Source: Heliopora coerulea (Eukaryota > Cnidaria > Anthozoa > Scleralcyonacea > Helioporidae). From it: 64,000 bases of DNA. Positions 53,801 through 62,490 of the stretch are shown here, one piece after another. The translations under genes and the position numbers were made by a program. Under the pieces are notes generated by a model. That model did no database searches, was not told where the DNA came from, and worked only from the letters and a program-made list of their open reading frames with translations. The DNA lies in contig JASJOG010000065.1 of NCBI GenBank assembly GCA_030142905.1, forward strand, positions 388,501 through 452,500, in the 5' to 3' direction. Every line of letters begins with the position of its first letter. Position 1 is the stretch's first letter.

Positions 53801-56800
53801 ATAAAAGATTCTCGATATCACTGCCCAAGATGCCCTTCAAAGCCTGGTCTGTGTTACTATTCCTGCTTTGAAATTTACCATACAAAAATTTCATACTGGC
53901 AATGAAATATACACTCCAGCTAAATCTTAAATTTTGAGATTTAGTGCATACTACTAGCCTATTATCTGAATTTGCTACCTGTGTATTTTGAAGGTAGTCA
54001 TTTTGTAAATTATTCAGTTTGATGTAATGAGAATTATGTAATTTATTATATTTCAATTAAGTTGGTTCAAGTAAATTGTAATTGATTTAGAGACTTCAAT
54101 AATTATGCAAGATAAATTTTTAACAGCAACAGTGGTAGAAATAACAATTCACAAGATTTGAAGTAGATAAGCAAGTTTTTGCCTGAATATTTGTATATAA
54201 TTTCCATGTAATTAAAAGCTTTTTGAAAATTTTTACTCCTCTTGGTGTTTTTAAACATAGATAAAATAATTCAACAAAAATAAAAACAAGGAAGTAGCAT
54301 CAAAGCTTACTTTTATCAGTATTTAAAGTTAAATCCAGTGCTAAACAAATTTCAATAAATGAGCCTACATACCAGGTTCAAGTAACACCAGCAGTCAAGG
54401 GGTTAAGTTTGTGTTATTTGAATAAGCTCTTAATTGGAATTGATAGAACACTTTCCACAGTTTTTCTTTATCTCACTTAGTACTTGACATATTTCAGTTT
54501 GTTAAATGTGTAAACGAGACAAAGTGTTGTGTCAGTTGATTGACACAGCATTTGGCTAATTGGAAAGTAAATTATAACTCCAAGATTATTTGAAGAACTT
54601 AATTGCAAGTCTGTACATTAGTTCAGTTCCAAAGACTTAACTACTTCATGTCAAAATGTTGTCATCGAGGTGCATTAGTTCCTAGACCCTTATACTCTAT
54701 GAAATGTAATTACTAATAATAATAACAAGTTAAATTGCCTTGCATTAGGCAGAGTGCAGTTTTGGGTGGCCTGGTTAACAATGACTTAATATCAGGATAA
54801 AGTAGTTGAAACTTATGCATTTTCTTTCATTTTGATTTTAGAATGGACAAAATACAGCATTTCGTTGTAGTTTACCTAATGTCATATCCAGCCTGGATGA
54901 CCCTGAAGAGTGCACTTCCGTATCGGTAAGTACATGTCGTGTTCTCTGTGCTCATGTTTTAAAACTTAATTTGTTTCTTTAACCAATAATGTTTACTTAG
55001 TAACTGTTTTTGTTGGTCATCAGAGTGGCTTCTCTGCCATGAGCATCGTAACCACGTTCTGCTTGTGGCTGTGCAACTGCCTTGTGGCAATCCAAGAAGG
55101 ATACTTCAGTAGTGCAAGAGAAGTAAGCCCATATGTCAGATCATTTTGTACCTCTAATCTATGCTAGAAAGTATAGTAAAAGTTATGAAACTTTGAATTC
55201 AAGGAGTTTTAAAATCACAGGTACAACCAAGGTGGTGACAATTGGGAAAATTAGTGCCCAATGATGTAAAACATTTCTTGTGCCAAAAGACATAACCTTT
55301 TTATAGAAAATTGTGTCTTTTTTCTGCAATATTTCTATTTTTGATATTACTGCTGTGCAGTGCCAGCACTGCTACATTGTATAACCTGATCATCCCAATG
55401 CAAGGTGGCAGGAAAAAAATCGACCACAAGAGAAGTATGTGAGAAATATGATAACTAAAACAAGCTAGTTAATTAAATAGACATTGCATTCAAGGATGTA
55501 ATTTACAGTTTGTATTGCCTTTGCAGGAAAGTGCTCAAATTCAGACACTTTCACAAATTTCTGTGGTTAAAAGTGAGAAGCAATCATTACAAAACAGTGG
55601 TAGCAAAGTTTTGCTGAAATGGGTAAGTCAATCACTACCATTCAAAAAGGTCTTTTAACTTGTCATTCAAATTTGATTCTCAGTGGGAACTTTGGAATGT
55701 AAACCGATGAGAAACACGCTTGAAAACATCCACAGATGTCCTGTATTACCAAAATACTATTGCTTTGTTTATTATTTATACCATGAATAAATCAAAGCAG
55801 TTTATGTATCTTACAATTGTTAAAAGTTTTGCTTCTGATCAGATTTATGTTTTTGACAGAGAATTATGGAAGGTTAGTGCATCTAGTTTAACAGACCAGA
55901 CCTGTTTTCCGCTGGATATTTAAAAATTATTGACGTTTAGGGCTCAAAATTGCGAGAAAAGTACTCACTTTTTTTATGAGTGAATTTAAGAAAATGCGTG
56001 AGTAAAGTATTTCTATGAATGATTTACCATTTAGTGTGATCAAGTATGGTCACCAAAACGCTCGAGTCGAACGATCGTTGATACTTAAACACTTACGCGC
56101 ATTTATGAGTGAACCATGGGGCAAAAATGGGATGTAAATATGGTACCACAGTTGCGAGACAATCGTGGCTCTCTGTCATACCACAGGGAAATTTCTCCAA
56201 TGAAACGGGGGCTATAAACGTGTACGTAGCTACATATGTTACCGATCACGGCAACAGTGACATAACTTCACATTTCACTCTTGTTTCACTTTATCATAGT
56301 TAGTCGCCAACAAATTTGAAAAGATTGCATCACCTTGACAAGCATTTCTTATGAAAAATTGGGAACATCGGGTAAGGTTGCAACAATCGCGTTATAGAGA
56401 TGATGGCCCAGGTAATAAATTTGAATAAATGCATAACGAAAAAATAGATAGAAGTACTGACGTTTAATAAGCAATATCACTCTTTGAAGGTGTTGCAGAT
56501 TTAGCACCGAAATGTCAGTTAAATAAATTGTTACACTTCACTCTTTTTCTACAAATTCTTACTTCACTCTTCGTGCCCTTTGCCTGGGCCATCATATTTA
56601 TAAGGCGATTAAGATTTCCGCCTGGATCATCGATTGCTACTTTGGTTTCATCCAGTTCCCCCCAAAGCACCAATTGGTGGCACTCAATCATTTTAGTTTC
56701 GAAGCAATCATAATGCAAAGTTTACCCGAGTTTTCTAATTAACGTACACGTGGCACCCCCGGTTGCGTTCAACGCCAAAGTCATGGTTCTCTCATGCGAT

Positions 56801-59800
56801 CTAGTGGTTGATTATCCGATTTTTCTTCAAAAGGAGAATCGCCTTGTGCTGTTCATTCAAACTATCCCATGACTGACTGTTTATCCGGTGTATTCCTGAT
56901 CACAGTCATTACACGTAGCAGAGTAAACAATATTCCTTCTCTGTTCATTCGTGGAACGATGCTTAGTTCCGCAAAAAGTGGTCTGATGTCACGAAAGGTT
57001 TTTGGGCAACGTTTGGACAACTTTCATGTTATGACCACCTAAGATCCTTTATTCGGCTCCATGACTCCTTAAATGTATGGAAACAACCGGCAAAATCCAT
57101 CGTGGGATTTTCATGCTCAGAATTATCGTTCGCCAATCCATACATTGAAAAATACACTAAGCTGATAAATAGAATTTGAGGTGGTTGCGACACAAAAATA
57201 GCCCAGAAACCTTTTTTGACGTCAGGTTGTATTTTACCTTTTTTTCGTTCAGATTCGTGACCTTTCTTATGTATCATCAAGAGAAACTCCATGGTGGATC
57301 TTCGGTATCCATTCGGTGGACAATCTCTCTCTGGGGTTGTTTCTCCACGGAGCCACCGGGAAAATGGTAAGATTTCTGCCTGCATTCTTGTGTGTAAAGT
57401 CAGAGCCGTACCTGGTGGTAATTCGCCCGGAGCAAATTCTGTTGCAGCTGCCCTCCTCAGCCTCCCTAATTCACTCCAAGCTCCTTATATTATAATTGTA
57501 TACCGATACCACCGGTATGCAAGTATGCAAGATACTTTTGAAGGAACAAATGTTTTAGTGTTTTTTGTCTTTATTCCTCAAAATGTAATTGAAAATTCGA
57601 AATGGGTGCTTCCGAGCCGAAAGTCGTCAATTAAAGATTAGAAATCGAGACATTGATTTAACATTTTGTTTAGCTTTGCAAAATATTTTTGAATCTAGAA
57701 AGAAAAAGGATCAAAAAAAGTAGAATCTTTGTTTCTGAAAATGTCGCCCCATAAAATTTTGTGCCCGGGGCAAGAGCCTCAGTTGATCTACCTTGGTACG
57801 ACACTATGTATAATCGACCCTGTTTAAGAATCATCCTGAGAGCACCATGAAGCGTAAATTTATGGTTAACATACCCGGTGAAAGTCAGCTCGAAAAATTG
57901 AGTTGACCTCACTCGAACTCACATCTCACGGTTACCGGACTACTGCTTTCGGACGATGGCTCTGAAATAGAATTGGAACACGAGTCATCCTCGTAGAAGA
58001 GTGTTAAGTGGTCGCCCGAGTTTCGCAATACGCTCCACTTGTAGATCAGAGGTCCGGTAACCCGATAATGCGAGTTTAAATCCCGCTCAAGTCAAACTGA
58101 ATTTTTCAAGTGGACTTTTGCAGTGTCGGTTAATCATGAAATTTTAATTTTGTGTTTCTTCTAAAGGTCGTTCTGAAATTTAAAAATGGTAAATGAGAAA
58201 TTTGGAGAATGAAGTTGTTTAAAGTCAGGAGCTACCTGGTCTTTAATTTCCCTCTACCTACGCAGCATTTTCATTAGTATTTTGTAACCATTGGTTCGAA
58301 AGGCGACTAGTGATAATAAAGTATTAGCTTCACGAAATGAGAGAAGAAAGAAGAAAAAAAAACGAATCATGTATTGAAGGTTAAGAGTTTATGTGCAACT
58401 TTTTTCTGAAGGCATTTGGTGGGTATTTGAGTTCAGAATGCACAGCAGAAAACCTGCATGCCTATTTCATCTGCTGACTGTGAAAGAAATCCCCACTTTC
58501 CCTAGCTAAATGCTTAGAATTTGGACGCAGAATTTTCACCAATCGAGGCCGGATAAAATAAATTGACTTTTGAATAACAAGACCTATGGAAGCAGTATTT
58601 TGCATAACCTGGCATAACTTCCTCACAAACAATTAAGTTTGTAAAAATAAACAATGGTTAATTCCCTAGCCTGTCAAGGTTTTTCTATATTTCTTGCTTG
58701 TTTTTAGGCTATCAAGCGAGAGGATGTTAATCCCCCACAGCCTCCCACTAGGGGTAAGCACATAAAAGCATATAACGAATTACTTTATGTAGACATCAGT
58801 GAGGTAATGCTGGCTTGATTGTTGACAATAAACTTTTACCCATGATTTGGACGGCTAACTTACAGGTTGAACCATTGAGAAATTTTTAGCTAGCAATTGC
58901 GGTATAAATCTTGGTTATTGCAGCGATGCCCTGGAAAAATTCCGCGATCAAACTTTGGTCGTGGGCAATTTCACGACTAAACTTTGCGGACTCTTTTTAG
59001 AGATTTGCCTTAGCACCCCTTGTAATATATCTTTGTCTTGTAATTCAAAATTTTTGAGTTCAATAAGAAAATATAACTGTTAGAACACATGATGAGTTTA
59101 ATGAGTTGGACAGTGTTTCATGTAACCATAAATATTTTAATCTTTTGTTTTGGTACCATAAAAAATTGCGATTATAATCTCTTTCCAAACATTTTTAATC
59201 GATCAAATTGCCATTGTCACAAAGTAAGCTATTTTGAGGTCTGTGAGTGTGATTATTGGTTGTGTGTGATTATTTGTTTATGTCATTAGTGTTACGAGTG
59301 TTAATTAGGTCATGACGATTAATTAAATTACGTAAAAATTTTCTCGAACTTTTAGTTATTTGGTAATGAAATCTGTTAAAAATATTGTATGTGTTAAATC
59401 TGAGAGAAGTGTATTAACGAGCTTGTTGTTCATCCAAGTTTGTTGAGGGTTCGTGAATTATAGATTACTTCATCAGCGCACGAGATTAAATAAATTAAAT
59501 TCTCATACGTGGATCCTAATTGGCTAAAAGTTAGCACTGGTCCTAACTAGAATTAATCACCTTATTATTTAACCAGCGATTGAGAACTGGGCAAACATGA
59601 CACGTAAAAGCGTCCTTCTAAATACATAACCAAGTGGAAAGCTAATCTTACTGAAACGGTGAAATACTATTAAGAACTTAAATCAAAGAAGAAATTCAAC
59701 GACAAAAGTTTAATTAAAACACGGACGTTTGTTGCTTTTGGTGTTTATCAATGGCCTACCTGCCGTCACTACTTAATCCCTTACTTATATACGAGGTCGA

Positions 59801-61058
59801 TAAAACGCTAAATTCACGTATAATTATGCGACCGCTTGCGACAGAACAGGAACGCCAACATGATATATACTGATTTGATTTTAAACTGGATCCAAGAGAA
59901 TCTGTGATTCTAAATAGCTCCGAAACAAAATCTTTCTTAATCACGCAAAAGAGATTAGCACGTAAAATAGAATTCAATGTATAAAAATAACTATTAACAG
60001 AATAAATATTGAGCAATTTTCTACAAAAAGCTTCTTGGTCTCATCTTTGATGATAAGCACTCTTTTGGTGATCAAGCTCATTGTGTCGACTTGCCTGAAA
60101 ATTTGGCTCCTGGAAAAAATGGGTCAATCCCTTCCACTCCGACAGCGCGTATCATTTTATAACGCTTAAATCAATTCGATCTTGATAAATGAAAGTATTA
60201 TCTAGTCGTTGTGTTCAACAAATCTTCACAAGAAACGGGCCCCATTTGCAGTATTGGAATTTGGTGTAAATGATAGAAATATCGTTCTTTGTAAAAAAAA
60301 AAAACTTACAGTGAATTCCATTTTTGGCCAAATAGAAAACCCTCTTTGTGTTATACTGATATATCGTAACAATAAGGGCAATTAGGTATTTTAATAGTTA
60401 AAGAGAGTGGAATTTATATTTTATGGCATAACCTTTCGGGAACAATTCTTCGTGTAGGACCTTCTGTCACGTACTGTACAAACTTTCATGAACCCGTCAT
60501 CAGAATCCAGGAAGTCATGAACATGTTTTCGCTATCACTGAGTGGTTGGTCGTTCCTTCAAAGTTCAGCTCCAAGCTCGATGACTTTGGAATAATTTTTT
60601 AATGCTTTTGATTTTAAGAAATCTCTTCGGTTCCTTCAACTTCGCGAACATACCGCCTTATTGATGATGCTAATTTCCCAGGAGGCAGTGACTGTACCCA
60701 GTCAAACTTTTGTCGTCAGGTAGTCGAAAAAACAACAATGAAAACGAACGAGGTAAGATTGCATCTCACATATGACGTATTTAAGCCAGCGGATCACTTG
60801 GTTAGGAGCTATTTTGTTGTCATAGGATGTTTGTTGGTATTCAACCAAATTCATAGTTTAGTTTGGGTCAATGAAGGTTGGTTAAAATAGGTAAAATTTT
60901 AATAATAAAAAACATTTACAAATAGGTAATGTTGCTGGAAACCAAACAGGTTAACATCCAATGCCTGTGGACAACTTTACAAAATATAAAACAAGCTCAT
61001 CTGGACGTCAAGGACGCTTATTTTGTGCTGGAAAGAAGTCCTGTGGTCTATGTAAAAA
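38703..61058 (+). CDS. Unrecognised multi-exon gene, partial (8 exons, about 238 codons)
   Basis: Eight plus-strand blocks (38703-38847, 40369-40409, 54842-54925, 55024-55122, 55527-55622, 58708-58753, 60682-60752, 60926-61058) all have AG acceptors and GT donors and join in one frame with matching phases (1, 0, 0, 0, 0, 1, 0, 1). That phase agreement across eight blocks is strong evidence for a real gene. The N-terminus is charged and polar (MGGKKGNLDDCKDGEKQKE); exon 4 has a hydrophobic run (MSIVTTFCLWLCNCLVAIQ) that could be a helix packed in a complex or a membrane segment; the last block looks like a helix (QCLWTTLQNIKQAHLDVKDA). I do not recognise the family. A 3' exon must lie beyond 61058. 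Intron 2 (14.4 kb) is full of transposons. Confidence 0.75.
38848..40368. other. Intron 1 of unknown gene
   Basis: No further feature recognised; a 101-codon minus frame at 39413-39718 has no motif and is taken as chance. Confidence 0.5.
40369..40409 (+). CDS. Unknown gene, exon 2 (41 bp)
   Basis: Acceptor tatattgcag, donor TAT|gtaagt. It encodes EHLAETVQYSHDGY, with the first codon shared with exon 1. Confidence 0.72.
40410..42049. other. Intron 2 of unknown gene, left part
   Basis: AT-rich, nothing recognised. Words such as CAACTTGCACACC and AAGTTGAGG recur loosely around 41200-41830. Confidence 0.45.
42080..42603. mobile_element. hAT-type MITE, 524 bp, TSD tatagaac
   Basis: The same 8-mer tatagaac flanks both ends (42072-42079 and 42604-42611). 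Ends CAGTGGCATAGGAAG and (inverted) CAGAGGTGTTGGAAG agree at 10 of 15 positions. No coding sequence. Confidence 0.82.
42645..43502. mobile_element. hAT-type nonautonomous element, 858 bp, TSD ctatgtag
   Basis: Direct 8-mers ctatgtag at 42637-42644 and 43503-43510. Inverted ends CAAGCCTGGATAT and CAAGCCTGGACAT. The interior has CCTGTCAC and GTGACAG words near opposite ends, extending the foldback. No transposase. Confidence 0.88.
43791..44513. other. Intron 2 of unknown gene, no feature recognised
   Basis: Very AT-rich. A 77-codon plus frame at 43903-44136 has no motif. Confidence 0.45.
44717..45794 (-). pseudogene. PLE GIY-YIG endonuclease domain, split by a transposon
   Basis: The first half (45590-45794) reads HVVYSFKCQRCDTLYVGQTC and RHLHMRISDH, with the conserved Tyr, YVGQT and Arg of GIY-YIG plus the Cys pair usual in PLEs. 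The second half (44717-44904) reads SHHHRDTGHPVARNDFSILT and LLLRESLLVNKLKP, giving the metal-binding Glu and following Asn. The 678-bp foldback at 44905-45582 lies between them, and the halves rejoin in frame at the duplicated gccgata. Confidence 0.88.
44905..45582. mobile_element. Foldback DNA element Z, copy 1, TSD gccgata
   Basis: Inverted ends CCCAGAGTAAATAACCAACC and (inverted) CACAGAGTAAACAATCAACC, flanked by gccgata on both sides (44898-44904, 45583-45589). The body shares long blocks with 49574-51711 in the opposite orientation (ATGGCGGCCAGCGCATGCGC, CTAGACCACTGACTTAGAGG). It lacks the central inverted arms of those copies. No transposase; a 7-8 bp duplication suggests a hAT-related mobiliser. 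Confidence 0.82.
45819..46514 (-). pseudogene. PLE reverse transcriptase, C-terminal half
   Basis: 46147-46514 carries IDGVAMGSPLGPLFANIFL (RT motif B) and FYRRYVDDCLLLF (catalytic YVDD), then FLNYLDSKHPNIQFTHNLE. A duplicated 20-odd bp (GAGCCATTAGAGC) near 46150-46190 disrupts the frame. 45819-46120 continues with the thumb-like part (RMKSFLRKNGYPDRFVDSIV) in other frames. Confidence 0.86.
46527..47299. mobile_element. Composite tRNA-like foldback element inside PLE, TSD agaaactgtaga
   Basis: Three units of the tRNA-like family, oriented minus, minus, plus (cores 46573-46643, 46825-46895, 47145-47215). The outer ends TAACTTCACAATTAACCTAC and (inverted) repeat of the same sequence near 47250-47268 make it a foldback. 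The same 12-mer agaaactgtaga flanks it (46515-46526, 47300-47311). The RT frame resumes exactly across the duplication, so the insert is complete. The plus core has a perfect 7-bp acceptor pairing (GACTCGA with a TCGAGTC end) and D and T arms, but the anticodon stem pairs badly. Confidence 0.88.
47300..47660 (-). pseudogene. PLE reverse transcriptase, N-terminal half
   Basis: FIKVSFDIKSLFTNIPLDKT (motif A with catalytic Asp) lies at 47345-47415. Upstream are LRPIFSCIRTYSYKLAKY (about 47510-47565) and SRPGILYGLPMMHRK (47570-47615) in different frames, showing at least one frameshift and one stop. Confidence 0.85.
47661..48640 (-). pseudogene. PLE N-terminal region
   Basis: About 48360-48560 the minus strand reads RTELKPEKAKLDLKFLTNSK and VIPKFLNFKVANRQVRNST then YRYCLKKLLDEEINQK, the usual PLE N-terminal helical region with the IPKFL motif. 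Just upstream (48600-48637) is FVIKLRIPPGL, the terminal-repeat peptide. The rest (47661-48350) is fragmented. Confidence 0.75.
48665..48747 (+). mobile_element. Inverted PLE terminal fragment with start-codon peptide
   Basis: Plus strand ATG opens MAAIRILCWALIFIKKLRF, then PPGLSVADVLNYR followed by TACAG|GTAAAA, a good splice donor. It is the inverted counterpart of 44514-44567 and of 48600-48637, forming a head-to-head arrangement at the PLE 5' end. Confidence 0.65.
48748..49314. other. Intron 2 of unknown gene, no feature recognised
   Basis: AT-rich, with an (AAT)n stretch at 48838-48852. Confidence 0.5.
49574..50534. mobile_element. Foldback DNA element Z, copy 2
   Basis: Ends CACAGAGTAAATAATCGAAC and (inverted) CACAGAGTAAATAATCCAAC. 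Central inverted arms of about 95 bp (49903-49999 and 50078-50172, GGATGTTCGTGTATAGCCAA and its complement). A 132-codon minus frame and a 75-codon plus frame are mirror images of the same arm, not genes. Confidence 0.8.
50535..51711. mobile_element. Foldback DNA element Z, copy 3, tandem to copy 2
   Basis: Starts ACCAGAGGTCCAACTCACTG directly after copy 2 and repeats it almost base for base, including the central inverted arms (50846-50941, 51031-51118). It carries the PLE-derived palindrome at 51244-51477. The right terminus is degenerate and is cut by the hAT element at 51720. Confidence 0.78.
51244..51477. mobile_element. PLE-terminal palindrome with 16-bp TSD
   Basis: Arms of about 98 bp (51283-51380 and 51381-51479) are near-perfect inverted repeats. 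The direct repeat ttgtggagtaaatttt occurs at 51228-51243 and 51478-51493 but only once in copy 2, so it is a target duplication. Each arm carries the PLE terminal peptide (MAILRTICWALLFILK), and the left arm extends it with LRFPHGQSLVDILKK on the minus strand. Confidence 0.8.
51720..52350. mobile_element. hAT-type MITE, 631 bp, TSD gacttgga
   Basis: Ends CAAGGTTGCCACTC and (inverted) CAGGGTTGCCACTC with the 8-mer gacttgga on both sides (51712-51719, 52351-52358). Subterminal GGTGAAATTT words recur at both ends. No transposase. Confidence 0.92.
52421..53905 (+). pseudogene. piggyBac transposase (PGBD-like), three frameshifts
   Basis: About 490 codons. 52421-53066: acidic N-terminus, then VNHWTPTNKEEMKQFIGLTF, IIRKPTVESYWSMDPLY and NISVDESLVRWKGR (first catalytic Asp). 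About 53070-53150 continues in another frame (LTEAVVVDLVSPLLNK). 53152-53778 has YIDNFYTS (second Asp), TLACGTIRSN, YMGGVDRSDQF (third and fourth Asp). After a shift near 53765 the cysteine-rich end follows: CRVCFKKG, YHCPRCPSKPGLCYYSCFEI, then YH. All catalytic and zinc residues persist although the frame is broken. Confidence 0.92.
54407..54841. other. Intron 2 of unknown gene, right end
   Basis: No feature beyond the acceptor (ttgattttag) of the next exon. Confidence 0.5.
54842..54925 (+). CDS. Unknown gene, exon 3 (84 bp, phase 0/0)
   Basis: Acceptor ttgattttag, donor TCG|gtaagt. It encodes NGQNTAFRCSLPNVISSLDD and then PEECTSVS. Confidence 0.75.
55024..55122 (+). CDS. Unknown gene, exon 4 (99 bp, phase 0/0), hydrophobic
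   Basis: Acceptor ttggtcatcag, donor GAA|gtaagc. It encodes SGFSAMSIVTTFCLWLCNCL, then VAIQEGYFSSARE; a 19-residue hydrophobic run could be a membrane or buried helix. Confidence 0.75.
55123..55526. other. Intron 4 of unknown gene
   Basis: Nothing recognised. Confidence 0.5.
55527..55622 (+). CDS. Unknown gene, exon 5 (96 bp, phase 0/0)
   Basis: Acceptor cctttgcag, donor TGG|gtaagt. It encodes ESAQIQTLSQISVVKSEKQS, then LQNSGSKVLLKW, a polar, possibly flexible or coiled segment. Confidence 0.75.
55623..56479. other. Intron 5 of unknown gene, left part
   Basis: No feature recognised; short reading frames at 55720 and 56109 lack motifs. Confidence 0.45.
56480..56645 (+). mobile_element. Penelope-like terminal remnant (hammerhead-like stem plus peptide)
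   Basis: GGTG (56489-56492) and CACC (56505-56508) form a 4-bp stem directly followed by GAAATGTC, as stem II and GAAA of a hammerhead. The preceding core is decayed (CTCTTTGAA in place of CTGANGA). About 55 bp further on comes AWAIIFIRRLRFPPGSSIA, the PLE terminal peptide. Same module order as 1034-1180. Confidence 0.55.
56646..57400. other. Intron 5 of unknown gene
   Basis: A 118-codon minus frame (57029-57385) shows no motif and no splice context I can support. Nothing else seen. Confidence 0.4.
57401..57806. mobile_element. Probable decayed hAT-type element
   Basis: Ends CAGAGCCGTACC and (inverted) TAGTGTCGTACC. Flanking 8-mers tgtaaagt and tgtataat agree at 6 of 8 positions, as expected for an eroded duplication. 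No transposase. Confidence 0.5.
57825..58175. repeat. tRNA-like foldback repeat, diverged copy
   Basis: Two head-to-head units: TTGACCTCACTCGAACTCACAT on the left answers GATAATGCGAGTTTAAATCCCG and GTCAAACTGAATTTTTCAAG on the right. A and B box-like words are eroded. Family as at 421-958. Confidence 0.65.
58176..58707. other. Intron 5 of unknown gene, right end
   Basis: Nothing recognised before the acceptor ttgtttttag. Confidence 0.5.
58708..58753 (+). CDS. Unknown gene, exon 6 (46 bp)
   Basis: Donor AGGG|gtaagc. It encodes AIKREDVNPPQPPTR plus one base; proline-rich linker. Confidence 0.7.
58754..60681. other. Intron 6 of unknown gene
   Basis: AT-rich, no repeats shared with the window and no further exon found. 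Confidence 0.5.
60682..60752 (+). CDS. Unknown gene, exon 7 (71 bp)
   Basis: Acceptor aatttcccag, donor GAG|gtaaga. The two leading bases complete the Gly codon opened by exon 6. It encodes GSDCTQSNFCRQVVEKTTMK and then TNE. Confidence 0.72.
60926..61058 (+). CDS. Unknown gene, exon 8 (133 bp)
   Basis: Acceptor tacaaatag, donor AAAAA|gtatgt. It encodes VMLLETKQVNIQCLWTTLQN, then IKQAHLDVKDAYFVLERSPV and VYVK, predicted largely helical. A 3' continuation is expected because the block ends with one spare base at a good donor. Confidence 0.72.
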
Positions 61059-61655
61059 GTATGTTACTCATTGATTTTATTCATTGTTCCTTTCACTACT
61101 CCCCTGTAACTATATAATCTAGGGATGAATTCAACGTAAATATTGGCCCACGAACATTTTTAGCAAATCCTTCATTAAGCCGCAGGCTTTCTATTATTTC
61201 TTCTATTCTATTTTAAGAAAAAAATCTTAGATTAATCGCTTCGTTTCATAAATTGATAATTTAGCACAAAATACAACTTTCTCAAACTTTCGAAAGTAAA
61301 TTAAAAAGATTCTTTTTTGATAGTTTGAGTTTGTGCCATGAAAACAGGTGACTAATGCTCGTAAGAAAGACATCCAGGTACCACCCTGCATTATGTCGAT
61401 GACCTGAACAAATCTGAAAGCTTGACTTTCATTGTACGGACATTTCCTGGATTTGTCTCATAAAGCCAAATTCTTGGTAAATTTGATTGTTTTAGTTGAT
61501 TTTTATTTTAGTTTATTTCATGATTGACGGCATTTTCTTATTTAGCTTACATGCTCGTTAAACAATCGAGCGACTGATAGCCCGGGGAGGGAATTTGATA
61601 TTCAGCGGGGAAGAGCGGGGCTGATGAATTAAGTATAATGTTGTATTATATATTC
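61059..61655. other. Intron of unknown gene or 3' flank
   Basis: Nothing recognised. Confidence 0.45.
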
Positions 61656-61734
61656 AAGGGATGTGTGGTGAGCTTCCCGGGGATGTATATGTATACATCC
61701 CCAGGAAATCATATACATCCCTTAAATTCATAAT
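61656..61734. repeat. Small foldback with GGGGATGTATA palindrome
   Basis: GGGGATGTATATGTATACATCCCC is a near-perfect palindrome (written here in full it is 24 bases, arms GGGGATGTATA). Outer AAGGGATGTG / ATACATCCCTT extend the symmetry. Confidence 0.55.
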
Positions 61735-61979
61735 TCGAAACTTTGTTTAATTTACTGAACTCACTTCGACTAAATGTATAATTCCTCTGCATACAATTTA
61801 TGATTTTAACGTTACATACACAAACTCTAACAACTTCAACATTTTCCTTCTGAAAATACGTGAAAATCCTTCGAAACGAAAAACGTACACTTCTCAAAAA
61901 CAACGGGAATTTTCTCTCAATATTATAAGTTTGATAAGATTTCTTAATCTCACTGAAATCACTTCTTCCTATATCGATC

Positions 61980-62122
61980 GGTAAACCTTTTTTAACGGAT
62001 TTAGATTTCACATTACATACGTCTGCCAATTCAGCCCAACAACGAACTTCCCAAGCAGACTTGATTTTAGTATTTGCAGAAATCCTCGACGCCTTCCATT
62101 TCTCCAACTCTTCGTCGGTCAC
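61980..62122 (-). pseudogene. Fragment of unidentified protein, possibly tyrosine-recombinase-like transposon
   Basis: The minus frame opens MTDEELEKWKASRISANTKI and then KSAWEVRCWAELADV, with spaced Trp residues resembling N-terminal core-binding regions of Crypton-type or DUF3504-type proteins. Beyond about 61980 the frame is just AT-rich read-through. The assignment is a guess from pattern only. Confidence 0.3.
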
Positions 62123-62490
62123 AAATAAAATGTTTCTCTCATCCTTGAAATTATTTATTGACGAATTGTCATCTTTTTCTTTCTTTAATTAATGATTCGT
62201 TGTTTGCAATATCAGCAAAAAATTCTTTCATTTCAATGAAATTCAGAGCGAATAGTTTGGTACGAAAACACGACGTGATAAACTTTTTAATTCATAGCCT
62301 CCTTACTTGCAACTCGACCAAATGCAAATAACTCGGATCATTTCTAAGACGTCCCCCAGTAAAAAAACTGCATTTATATTAAAAATCACTACTGGTAAAA
62401 TCCTTTTAGCAAATACATTAACCTTTTGTTAAATGCCAATCAAATGAAATTCTTTTGTTAGAAAATGCATCGTATCATGAAATAAGTTAG
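62123..62490. other. No feature recognised
   Basis: AT-rich sequence between the fragment above and the GC palindrome. Confidence 0.45.

Larger units (their letters stand above)
49319..54402 (+). mobile_element. piggyBac-type DNA transposon, 5.1 kb, TSD TTAA, host to nested insertions
   Basis: The left end CCCCTTGATTGCTAC and right end (inverted) CCCCTTGACTGCTGG are each flanked by TTAA (49315-49318, 54403-54406), the piggyBac signature. Near the left end are two palindromic ACTGACGTACTxAxTACGTC-type words (49336-49356, 49379-49399). The transposase is at 52421-53905. Between the left end and the transposase lie two foldback Z copies, a PLE palindrome and a hAT MITE, which account for about 2.8 kb. 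Confidence 0.93.

Noticed and set aside
57029..57385. 118-codon minus-strand frame as a gene
   Set aside because: No recognisable motif, lies in an intron of the plus-strand gene, and no supporting splice structure.
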